A stretch of DNA of 20,756 bases, from positions 1-20,756 of IMG/VR virus record IMGVR_UViG_3300037153_000352; one strand, written 5' to 3'. Position 1 is the first letter of the stretch. Each line of letters starts with the position of its first letter. This document shows, in pieces, positions 16,145 through 20,756 of this stretch. Made by a program: the position numbers and the translations under genes. Source of the stretch: a virus. A model generated the notes under the pieces. It saw only the letters and a program-made list of their open reading frames with translations, was not told where the DNA came from and ran no database searches.

Positions 16145-16510
16145 ATGGCATTGGTCGCATCGCTGGTCGCGCTGGTCGTCGGCCACCACCACGACGGCTG
16201 CCGGACCGACGCGTGCGAACGCCGGGTCGACCGTAAAGAACACCTAAAGACCGTCCGCAAATGGCGGCGAGTCGCGCATCCCTTTAGGTGGTGGCTGGCG
16301 CGCGTGCGCTTCTGCGAATCGCGCAATGACTACGGCGCGATCGACCCCACCGGCACCTACACCGGCGCCTACCAGTTCGACGACCAGACATGGGCGTCGG
16401 TGGGCGGCACCACCGCCCGCGCGATGTACGCCGAGCCCGCCGAGCAGGACTACCGCGCCGTCATGCTGCGCATCGAGCGGGGCGTCAGGCCGTGGCCGGT
16501 GTGCGGATGA
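16145..16510 (+). CDS. Rpf-type transglycosylase-like protein
   Basis: 121 aa. The C-terminal 75 residues are a textbook resuscitation-promoting-factor/lysozyme-like domain: VRFCESRNDYGAIDPTGTYT with the catalytic Glu58, GAYQFDDQTWASVGG, and PAEQDYRAVMLRIERG followed by PWPVCG. Cys57 and Cys120 match the conserved disulfide pair. A hydrophobic start (MALVASLVALVVG) is a short anchor or signal, followed by a basic linker. It would cut the glycan strand of peptidoglycan. CGGAGG lies just upstream of the ATG. Placement in the early/replication operon, away from the endolysin, is unusual. Overlaps the mIHF-like gene by ATGA. Confidence 0.85.
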   Translation: MALVASLVALVVGHHHDGCRTDACERRVDRKEHLKTVRKWRRVAHPFRWWLARVRFCESRNDYGAIDPTGTYTGAYQFDDQTWASVGGTTARAMYAEPAEQDYRAVMLRIERGVRPWPVCG

Positions 16511-16788
16511 CCCCGAGCCTCGACGCGGCCAACAACCAGCGCCGCGCCGCGCGGCGGGTTCTCGGCGAGCTCGTCGCCGGCCGCCTGTCGCTCGAGCGCG
16601 CGCTGGCCCACCCGGCGCTGCACGGGCTCACCGTCGCCCGGGTGATCCAGACGCTGCCGGGCTGGGGCCCCTACCGCACCGCCGAGCTGCTGGCCGACGC
16701 TGAGCCATGGGCGATCTCGCCGAATCGCCGCTGCGGTGACCTGACGCTGCGCCAATGCCGGATGCTGGGGCGACTGGTTGACCGGTGA
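16507..16788 (+). CDS. mIHF-like integration host factor (actinobacterial type)
   Basis: 93 aa. A basic helical N-terminus (AANNQRRAARRVLGELVAG) is followed by LSLERALAHPALHGLTVARVIQTL, then LPGWGPYRTAELL (50-62), and AISPNRRCGDLTLRQCRMLGRL. This is the order seen in actinobacterial IHF (mIHF/sIHF): helices, a helix-two-turn-helix around the PG-x-G loop, then the IxPxRRxxxLxxRQ end. The family binds and bends DNA; mycobacterial mIHF is needed for phage L5 integration. Start chosen by the ATGA overlap with the previous stop. In this phage it could act in integration or replication. Confidence 0.8.
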   Translation: MTPSLDAANNQRRAARRVLGELVAGRLSLERALAHPALHGLTVARVIQTLPGWGPYRTAELLADAEPWAISPNRRCGDLTLRQCRMLGRLVDR

Positions 16789-17114
16789 GCTGGGTGCGCC
16801 TTGACGATGGCGTCTACGACCACCCCAAGCTGCTGGCGGTCTCGCCGCGCACGCGCTGGGTGTGGGTGGCCGGGCTGGCCTGGTCGAGCCGCTACCGCCA
16901 GGACGGGCTGGTGCCGCGGGGGGCGCTTCACCCGCTGCAGGGCACCCCGCGCGACGCCGCCGGCCTGGTCGCCGCCGGGCTGTGGCTGCCCGACCCCGAG
17001 GCCGGCGGCTGGCGCATCCACGACTACGGCCAGTACCAGCCGATGAACGGCGAGCTGTCGCGCAAGCGATCGGAGGCCGGCCGAAAGGGGGCCCAGGCGA
17101 GATGGCACGTGTGA
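16785..17114 (+). CDS. Replisome-organizer-like replication protein, zero-frame product
   Basis: 109 aa, GTG start overlapping the previous stop (GTGA). The opening WVRLDDGVYDHPKLLAVS, then RYRQDGLVPRGALHPLQ, LVAAGLWLPDPEAGGWRIHDYG and RKRSEAGRKGAQARW is the pattern of the N-terminal winged-helix domain of phage replisome organizers (DnaD/DnaT-like), which bind the origin and recruit the helicase loader. The ORF stops abruptly after ARWHV where homologs usually continue. A canonical slippery heptamer AAAGGGG (17084-17090, read A AAG GGG) precedes the stop, and the -1 frame remains open to 17257. So this may be the short form of a frameshifted pair, or the gene carries an indel. Confidence 0.7.
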   Translation: MSWVRLDDGVYDHPKLLAVSPRTRWVWVAGLAWSSRYRQDGLVPRGALHPLQGTPRDAAGLVAAGLWLPDPEAGGWRIHDYGQYQPMNGELSRKRSEAGRKGAQARWHV

Positions 17115-17187
17115 TGGCAAATGCCATGGCAAACGCATCGGCAAACCGCTGGCAAGCGATGGCATCGCGCGCGTACGCGCGCGCGCG
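17102..17187. repeat. Iteron-like 12-bp repeats and an 18-bp palindrome, candidate origin
   Basis: GGCA cores occur at 17104, 17116, 17128, 17140, 17151 and 17161, that is every 10-12 bases, in imperfect copies of ATGGCAAAYGC. One helical turn of spacing is typical of initiator-binding iterons. They are followed by a perfect 18-bp palindrome at 17166-17183 within a 22-bp alternating CG tract (17166-17187). They lie inside the reading frame of a replisome-organizer-like gene, where many phages keep their origin. Origin function is inferred from layout only. Confidence 0.45.
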
Positions 17188-17257
17188 GTCCCGTTCCCGT
17201 TCCCATATACCACCACCACCACTGGTCGCGCGCGCGTGCGGAGGCTTGACGCGATGA
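17102..17257 (+). CDS. -1 frame extension of the replisome-organizer-like gene
   Basis: In the -1 frame after the AAAGGGG heptamer the sequence reads MARVMANAMANASANRWQAM, then an Arg/Ser/Ala-rich basic stretch and PPPPLV before its stop at 17255-17257. That stop overlaps the ATG of the next gene in an ATGA, the same junction type used by neighbouring genes of this operon, while using the zero-frame stop would leave a 139-bp gap. This strongly suggests the frame is translated, by -1 frameshifting or as a separate 51-aa ORF from the ATG at 17102. The product would be a basic, disordered tail. The DNA also carries 12-bp repeats. Confidence 0.5.
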   Translation: MARVMANAMANASANRWQAMASRAYARARSRSRSHIPPPPLVARACGGLTR

Positions 17258-17745
17258 CCAGGGCGAGCGAGCTGCGGGAGGCCTGCGACCACGGCGATGA
17301 GGTCGTGATCGAGCGCCTGGGGTGGCGCGCGGTGCTCGAGGCGCTGCGGATGTGGCCGCGACGCATGACGTGGACCGACCTGGCTCCCTACGCGATCGCG
17401 CTGGGCGATGAGGACCCCGAGGCGATCGTGGCCGCCGTGCGCGGACTGGCCTCAAGCGAGTACCGCCCGTCGGCCAGCCAGGTCTTCGCCGCGCTGGAGG
17501 CGCGGCCCGCGCAGCCCGACTCGGGGCGTATCCGACCCCCTCGCCCCGATCGGGCTGCGCATACCTACGTCGCCGTGCGGATGGCCGCCGCCGCCGGCGA
17601 GCCGATCTGCGACTGCCATCCGCGCCTGGCCGATCTGCTCATCGACCGCGACGGCGTGCTGCGCTGCCCGGCCTGCCGCGGCCTGGAGGTCGGCCAGTAC
17701 GACGGCGCGCTCGCCGAGCTCGACGAATCCGCGGAAAGTGCATGA
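17254..17745 (+). CDS. Replication-module protein with zinc-knuckle-like motif
   Basis: 163 aa from the ATG at 17254. The N-terminal half is helical (RAVLEALRMWPRRMTWTDLAP, then EAIVAAVRGLASSEYRPSASQVFAALEA), reminiscent of small helical domains of phage replication accessory proteins. The C-terminal half holds CDCHPRLADLL and VLRCPACRGLEVGQYDGAL, giving a C-x-C-H ... C-x2-C set that could bind one zinc. No named family is recognised. Position directly between the replisome-organizer-like gene and the integrase suggests a role in replication or its control. ATGA-type overlaps join it to both neighbours. Confidence 0.6.
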   Translation: MTRASELREACDHGDEVVIERLGWRAVLEALRMWPRRMTWTDLAPYAIALGDEDPEAIVAAVRGLASSEYRPSASQVFAALEARPAQPDSGRIRPPRPDRAAHTYVAVRMAAAAGEPICDCHPRLADLLIDRDGVLRCPACRGLEVGQYDGALAELDESAESA

Positions 17746-18884
17746 TGAGCGGCTATCGTTCCCGCAGTAATCGGCCCCGCGACGTGTCAGCGTCCGGGGC
17801 CACGGCCAACGACTGGATTGGAGTCGCCAGCAATGCCAGCCTACCCCTCGCCGACCAGGCGATACCCCTCGCCCTCGCCGCCCGGACGCTGCGTGAGGCC
17901 ATGAGGGACAAGACCTATCAGCAGACGCCGATCGGCACCATGGTGCGCCGCTACATCCGCTGGATGCGCAACGAGTACGGCGCCACCGCGGCCACGGTGC
18001 GCGACTACGAGGCGATCCTGGCGCGGATGGCGCTGACCCTGGCCGACCGCGACCCGGTCGAGGTCGACGCCGAGGACCTGCGCGACGTCATCGACCTGTG
18101 GGCGGCGCGCTCGGCCAGGACCCGCCAGAAGGTGACCAGCGTCATCCGCTCGTTCTGGGCCTGGATGGAGGAACAGGGCCATCTGGCGATCTCCCCGGCG
18201 GCGCGCATCCGCCGCCCCAAGGCCGAGCGCAAGGTCGCGCGCCCGCTGGCGTCAAACGCGCGCACCCGGCTGCTGGACGCCGCCCGCGTCCCCCGCGACC
18301 GCCTCGGGCTGTGGTGCCTGCTCGGGCTCGGCTTCCGGCGCGAGGAACTCGCCGGGGTCCAGTCCCGTGACTTCGACCCCGACGCCGGGACGGTGATCCT
18401 CTACGGCAAGGGGGCCAAGGAGCGCCGGCTGCCGGTGATGGGGCCGGTGCTCGACGAGCTGCGTCTGTACCTGGCCGCCGACCTGCCGCACGTCGGCCGG
18501 CCGCCCGAACCGGATGACTACCTGCTCTACCCGGTCGACCACCGCGCCACCGGCAAGGGCCCCGAGGGCCAGCTGCGCCACACGCGCACCGGGCGCCCCA
18601 AGGACCGCCCGAGCTCGCAGGCGGTGCACCGCTGGTACTACCGCATCGTGGCCGCCGCCGGCCTGGTCCCGCGCGGCGCCACCAGTGGCCTGAACATGCA
18701 CCAGGCCCGCCACCTGTTCGCCATGGAGATGCGCCGCGCCGCGGGCCTTGACATCGCCTCGCAGATGCTCGGGCACTCCGACGTGTCCACCACCCTTGGT
18801 ATCTACGGTCACGTGGACGAGGACGAGCTGCGCGACGGGATGAGCGCCTACCTGGCCTGGCTGGACGGCGAGGACCAGCGATGA
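17742..18884 (+). CDS. int: Tyrosine recombinase / integrase
   Basis: 380 aa. Residues 62-150 form the SAM-like core-binding domain (MVRRYIRWMRNEYGATAATVRDYE). The catalytic domain follows from about 168 with the full active set: Arg199 in LGFRREELAG, Lys223 in YGKGAKERRLP, His320-x2-Arg323-His in MHQARHLFAMEM, His345 in MLGHSDVSTT and nucleophile Tyr355 in LGIYGHVDE. All residues are present, so an active enzyme is expected. It would recombine the attP at 19096-19200, 210 bp downstream, with a host tRNA gene. The first 60 residues probably bind arm-type sites. Starts at ATG 17742 (17745 also possible) with GGAAAG just upstream. Confidence 0.95.
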   Translation: MMSGYRSRSNRPRDVSASGATANDWIGVASNASLPLADQAIPLALAARTLREAMRDKTYQQTPIGTMVRRYIRWMRNEYGATAATVRDYEAILARMALTLADRDPVEVDAEDLRDVIDLWAARSARTRQKVTSVIRSFWAWMEEQGHLAISPAARIRRPKAERKVARPLASNARTRLLDAARVPRDRLGLWCLLGLGFRREELAGVQSRDFDPDAGTVILYGKGAKERRLPVMGPVLDELRLYLAADLPHVGRPPEPDDYLLYPVDHRATGKGPEGQLRHTRTGRPKDRPSSQAVHRWYYRIVAAAGLVPRGATSGLNMHQARHLFAMEMRRAAGLDIASQMLGHSDVSTTLGIYGHVDEDELRDGMSAYLAWLDGEDQR

Positions 18885-19099
18885 ACCGCCGCGAATACGA
18901 CGAGCTGCTCGAGGTGCTGGGCATCGTCGCCGCCGACATCGCCGCCGAGCTGACGCTCGAGCAGCGCCTGCGCCTGGCCCACAACATCCGGCTGCGGGCG
19001 TTCATCGAGGACGACGACGGGCTAGCGATGCTCGACCGGATCGCCACCACGCTGGAGTGCCACGGGCTGTCCATGGACAGCGACAAACTCGACGACTGA
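18881..19099 (+). CDS. Small acidic protein between integrase and attP
   Basis: 72 aa, ATGA overlap with the integrase stop. Helical and acidic (YDELLEVLGIVAADIAAELTLEQRLRLAHNIRLR, then EDDDGLAMLDRIATTLECHG, ending DSDKLDD). No helix-turn-helix of the usual excisionase kind is obvious. Its place between integrase and attP makes a recombination directionality factor worth considering, but the acidic charge argues against direct DNA binding. Its stop lies just in front of the left attP repeats. Function unknown. Confidence 0.65.
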   Translation: MNRREYDELLEVLGIVAADIAAELTLEQRLRLAHNIRLRAFIEDDDGLAMLDRIATTLECHGLSMDSDKLDD

Positions 19100-19200
19100 A
19101 AACACCGAAACGTTCCTCCTGAAAACAGCCTCGGAAATGCGTGATTTGCAGGGGAAAAGTGGAGACGGCGGGAATCGAACCCGCGCAACGTTCCTGCTGA
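19096..19200. other. attP-like attachment site with tRNA 3'-end core
   Basis: On the minus strand 19184-19160 reads as the last 25 bases of a tRNA: T stem GCGGG, loop TTCGATT, stem CCCGC, acceptor strand CGTCTCC and discriminator A. No matching D arm, anticodon arm or 5' acceptor strand is nearby, so this is a fragment and not a gene, as expected for a phage attP that restores the host tRNA on integration. A 14-bp direct repeat with one mismatch flanks it (AACGTTCCTCCTGA at 19109-19122 and AACGTTCCTGCTGA at 19187-19200), and CTGAAAACA repeats at 19096 and 19119. These may be integrase arm sites. The integrase gene ends 210 bp upstream. Confidence 0.82.
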
Positions 19201-19322
19201 CCGTCGACGGTCGGCGTACGCGGCTCGATCAGGCCGACATCCCGCGGCTGATGACGCTGGTCGACATGCTCTCGCGCATGGCGCACACCGTGCCGCTGGT
19301 CATCGAGCCCGAGGAATGCTGA
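19137..19322 (+). CDS. Possible small gene running through attP
   Basis: 61 aa if the ATG at 19137 is used. The first 20 residues (including SGDGGNRTRA) are simply the translation of the tRNA-derived core, a known type of artefact. From about residue 21 the sequence LTVDGRRTRLDQADIPRLMTLVDMLSRM looks protein-like, so the true gene could start later (for example at ATG 19251). It overlaps the next gene by seven bases (ATGCTGA). If real as drawn, integration would split it and give it a new 5' end in the lysogen. Confidence 0.35.
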   Translation: MRDLQGKSGDGGNRTRATFLLTVDGRRTRLDQADIPRLMTLVDMLSRMAHTVPLVIEPEEC

Positions 19323-19498
19323 GCGTGGAGATCCACCCGGACGGCGGGCTGACGATCGAGGCCACCGAGCGCGAGCTGCGCGACCTGGCCAGTTATCTGC
19401 TGCGCGCCGCGCTGCGCGGCGAGACCGAGCCCGCCTTCGTCACCGAGCAGGGCGCCACCAGCATCCGCGTGCTAAGGACCGACTTAGGCGATGAGTGA
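19316..19498 (+). CDS. Small protein of unknown function
   Basis: 60 aa, with GAGG just before the ATG and a seven-base overlap with the frame upstream. The pattern is beta-alpha-beta-like: VEIHPDGGLTIEATERELRDLASYLLRAALRG then AFVTEQGATSIRVLRTD. No family is recognised. It lies downstream of attP, so in a prophage map it would be at the opposite end from the integrase. Overlaps the next ORF by eight bases. Confidence 0.55.
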   Translation: MLSVEIHPDGGLTIEATERELRDLASYLLRAALRGETEPAFVTEQGATSIRVLRTDLGDE

Positions 19499-19742
19499 AC
19501 ACCCAATGGCTCACGGCGAGCGGGGTGGCACCCCGGTCGAACGCCCCGCAGGCGAATCGAGTTACGGCGCCTGCGGGGCACCCTCTTGCACGATGGCGTG
19601 GACAGCGACCGTCCGTGTCCTTGAGACCGAGGTTGAGCGGCTGCGGGAGTCGCTGCGTCTGATCGCGGAGTACGACGGCACCGCGGCGAACGCCGACATG
19701 GTGCACATCGCACGCGATGCCCTGGCCGGAAAGCGAGCGTGA
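19491..19742 (+). CDS. Small coiled-coil-like protein
   Basis: 83 aa from the ATG at 19491 or 49 aa from the in-frame ATG at 19593. The C-terminal part (VRVLETEVERLRESLRLIAEYD, then ADMVHIARDALAG) is a heptad-like helix followed by a second helix and looks like the true protein. The N-terminal 34 residues are Gly/Pro/Ser-rich and coincide with two strong DNA palindromes, so the shorter start with a structured leader is plausible. No function can be assigned. Confidence 0.5.
   Translation: MSEHPMAHGERGGTPVERPAGESSYGACGAPSCTMAWTATVRVLETEVERLRESLRLIAEYDGTAANADMVHIARDALAGKRA
19521..19579. repeat. Two strong palindromes, one with 12-bp perfect arms
   Basis: CGGGGTGGCACCCCG (19521-19535) is palindromic apart from its central base. 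GCCCCGCAGGCG (19543-19554) and CGCCTGCGGGGC (19568-19579) are exact reverse complements with a 13-base loop. The second would be a very stable RNA stem. No T-run follows, so it is not a classical terminator. It may be an attenuator-like or processing structure within or in front of the 19491-19742 gene, or a protein-binding site. Confidence 0.5.
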
Positions 19743-19746
19743 CGCA

Positions 19747-20019
19747 ATGGCTGATATGAGGCGTGACGACGAACCGGCCGTGAGGGCCGAACGCTGGACC
19801 GCCAGCCGTTTCATCGAGGTAACGCGCGGCGGCCATCGCCTCGACGTGACCGACGACGTGCTGGCGCTGGACGAGGAAAAGAACCGGCTGCGCGCGCTGC
19901 TCAAGCAGGCGCATGACCGCGACAAGTGGCAGGGCGAGTTCCCGACCATCGCCTGGTACGACGAGGTTGCCCGCTACTTCAAAGGGCAGCCGCCGAACGT
20001 CACCGAGCACGCCTCCTAG
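19747..20019 (+). CDS. Small protein of unknown function
   Basis: 90 aa from the ATG at 19747, five bases after the previous stop. Charged, with a central helix VLALDEEKNRLRALLKQAHDRDKW that may be a coiled coil, and an aromatic segment FPTIAWYDEVARYFKG. No known family is recognised. The frame is open to 19717 but that part overlaps the preceding gene. It belongs to the string of small right-end genes downstream of attP. Confidence 0.55.
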   Translation: MADMRRDDEPAVRAERWTASRFIEVTRGGHRLDVTDDVLALDEEKNRLRALLKQAHDRDKWQGEFPTIAWYDEVARYFKGQPPNVTEHAS

Positions 20020-20057
20020 CGGCCCTTATGTCTACGCTCATACGAGCGAACAGCGAG

Positions 20058-20153
20058 CTACCTCGAGCCGATGACCAGCAGCACGGTGAACGCAGCGAGC
20101 GCGGTCACCACCGCCAGGATCACCAGCCCGGTCACACCCAGCGATGATGGCAC
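20058..20153 (-). CDS. Candidate minus-strand transmembrane mini-protein
   Basis: 31 aa from a GTG at 20153 (or 25 aa from the GTG at 20135): SSLGVTGLVILAVVTALAAF continued by a VLLVIGSR end. It is a single hydrophobic helix of about 20 residues with mostly G or C at third codon positions, as in the known genes. The plus strand here has a 39-residue frame (20028-20147) rich in His, Gln, Arg and Asp, which is what the complement of Leu/Val codons yields, so the minus reading is preferred. No clear ribosome site supports it and it overlaps the start of the next plus-strand gene. Confidence 0.3.
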   Translation of the reverse strand: MPSSLGVTGLVILAVVTALAAFTVLLVIGSR

Positions 20154-20365
20154 CGCGCGAGGGTGAGCTGACCTACTACGACCGGGCCGGCTGGGCGTGG
20201 TCGGCGTTCTTCCGCATCACCGATCAGTGGTTCATCCTCACGCTCGAGGACGGCGAGCAGATGATCGTCGACCGGGCCGAGCTGTTCGCCGCGCTGTTCG
20301 GGTTCCATCCCGCCGATGTGATAAGGCAGACCGATGGCCAGACAGACACCCAGGCCGCGGGCTAA
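20144..20365 (+). CDS. Small protein of unknown function
   Basis: 73 aa from the ATG at 20144; the ATG at 20147 is equally possible. It looks like a compact alpha/beta domain: GELTYYDRAGWAWSAFFRIT, WFILTLEDGEQMIVDRAELF, AALFGFHPADVI. The strand with LEDGEQMIVDRAEL suggests a small beta-barrel-like fold, but no family is recognised. The last 32 bases overlap the next gene, implying coupled translation. Confidence 0.55.
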   Translation: MMAPREGELTYYDRAGWAWSAFFRITDQWFILTLEDGEQMIVDRAELFAALFGFHPADVIRQTDGQTDTQAAG

Positions 20366-20594
20366 GTCCACGGCCAAGGGAACCCGCAAGCTGCCGGCGT
20401 CGGCGTTCGCCTACCCCAAGACCAGGCAGTATCCGATCAACACACGCAAGCGGGCGCGGGCTGCGCTGTCACGTGCCGCACAGCCGGGCACCAGCGGCAG
20501 CTGGTCTAAGGTCGCCGCCGCTGTGCGCCGCCGCTACCCGGGGATGGCGGTCGGCAAGTCGGCACCGACGGGGCGCAGCACCCGCAAGCGGTGA
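20334..20594 (+). CDS. Basic DUF6582-like phage protein
   Basis: 86 aa, very basic. The core LPASAFAYPKTRQYPINTRK followed by RARAALSRAAQPGTSG and SKVAAAVRRRYPGM matches the pattern I recall for DUF6582: LPxSxFAxP...YPIxDxxHARNAL...AAxxKxxP. These proteins are common in actinophages, sometimes near or fused to capsid-maturation genes; function is not established. Flanking Lys/Arg-rich ends suggest nucleic-acid contact. It is the last gene before the noncoding right end. Confidence 0.68.
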   Translation: MARQTPRPRAKSTAKGTRKLPASAFAYPKTRQYPINTRKRARAALSRAAQPGTSGSWSKVAAAVRRRYPGMAVGKSAPTGRSTRKR

Positions 20595-20756
20595 GCGCGC
20601 GCCCTGCCTGTGCCTGGCGGGGGCGGGGCGGGGTATGCCCTGCCTACCCCCCCGGGGGGGGTGGGGGGGTGCCTCGACGTTGGTGCGATCGTCACGCCGC
20701 CGTTGTGTTGCGCGCGCGAGCATCACGCGATTTTTTGCGGGCGGACTGCCGGTGAC
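20595..20756. other. Noncoding right end with long G and C runs
   Basis: No convincing gene. GC homopolymer runs are striking: a G-rich stretch near 20620-20637, seven C then eight G at about 20647-20661, and another seven G just after. Near the end CGCG-AGCATCA-CGCG (20715-20729) followed by T6 (20731-20736) is a weak terminator-like hairpin. The lack of genes here and at 1-102 would suit a phage genome end, but no cos overhang can be recognised. Confidence 0.4.

Noticed and set aside
16111-16236. Short ATGA-coupled plus frame before the Rpf-like gene
   Set aside because: The product is almost only Arg/Pro/Gly and overlaps the Rpf-like gene in another frame; the ATG at 16145 with CGGAGG upstream is the better start.
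19150-19250. Complete tRNA gene on the minus strand
   Set aside because: Only the T arm and the acceptor 3' strand are present; no anticodon arm, D arm or complementary 5' acceptor strand can be found in the adjoining bases.
20028-20147. 39-residue plus-strand gene coupled to 20144
   Set aside because: The composition (His/Gln/Arg/Asp) is that of the complement of a Leu/Val-rich helix; the overlap with the next ATG alone is not enough.
20711-20737. Rho-independent terminator
   Set aside because: The stem is only four base pairs (CGCG) with a seven-base loop; the T6 run is suggestive but the hairpin is too weak to call.

Overview
The window looks like most or all of a compact temperate tailed phage (siphovirus-like) of a high-GC actinobacterium, or a prophage of one. 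Evidence for a phage: a continuous HK97-type head and tail gene order (terminase, portal, protease, capsid, connectors, tail tube, tape measure, minor tail proteins), an endolysin with holin-like genes, a divergent pair of small helix-turn-helix regulators, a tyrosine integrase, and an attP-like site carrying the 3' end of a tRNA. Evidence for an actinobacterial host: very high GC, many GTG starts, an Rpf-type transglycosylase domain, an mIHF-type integration host factor and a DUF5047-type tail protein. I cannot name the host genus.

Left arm (103-12471, all +): a large terminase with an N-terminal HNH nuclease domain, HK97 portal, S78 protease, major capsid, a small Rho-N/SAP-like protein, gp6-like connector, a putative tail terminator, tail tube, a gp10-like protein, tail assembly chaperone in two frames, tape measure, two minor tail proteins, a collagen-like fibre and a further tail protein. 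Genes abut or overlap by a few bases throughout, so this is one operon. No small terminase is visible.

Middle (12468-15061): an FkbM-family methyltransferase stands alone on the minus strand between the last tail gene and the CHAP endolysin, like a moron. The lysis cassette follows: endolysin, a two-helix holin candidate, a one-helix membrane protein, a secreted or membrane-anchored collagen-like protein and a 45-residue acidic protein.

Right arm (15058-20756): a leftward small XRE repressor candidate and a rightward XRE protein flank a control region with inverted repeats. A tightly overlapping rightward operon follows: small membrane protein, Rpf-like transglycosylase, mIHF-like protein, replisome-organizer-like protein, zinc-knuckle protein, integrase and a small acidic protein. 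The replisome-organizer ORF stops early but has an AAAGGGG heptamer whose -1 frame stays open to exactly the start of the next gene, across about six 12-bp repeats that could be an origin. The attP follows at 19096-19200, then several small unknown genes, a DUF6582-like protein and about 160 bp of noncoding, homopolymer-rich end sequence.

How it fits together: the XRE pair probably sets the lysis/lysogeny choice. Integrase, with the phage's own mIHF-like protein as a possible accessory factor, would recombine attP with a host tRNA gene. No polymerase or helicase is seen, so replication probably relies on host machinery recruited by the 16785 product.
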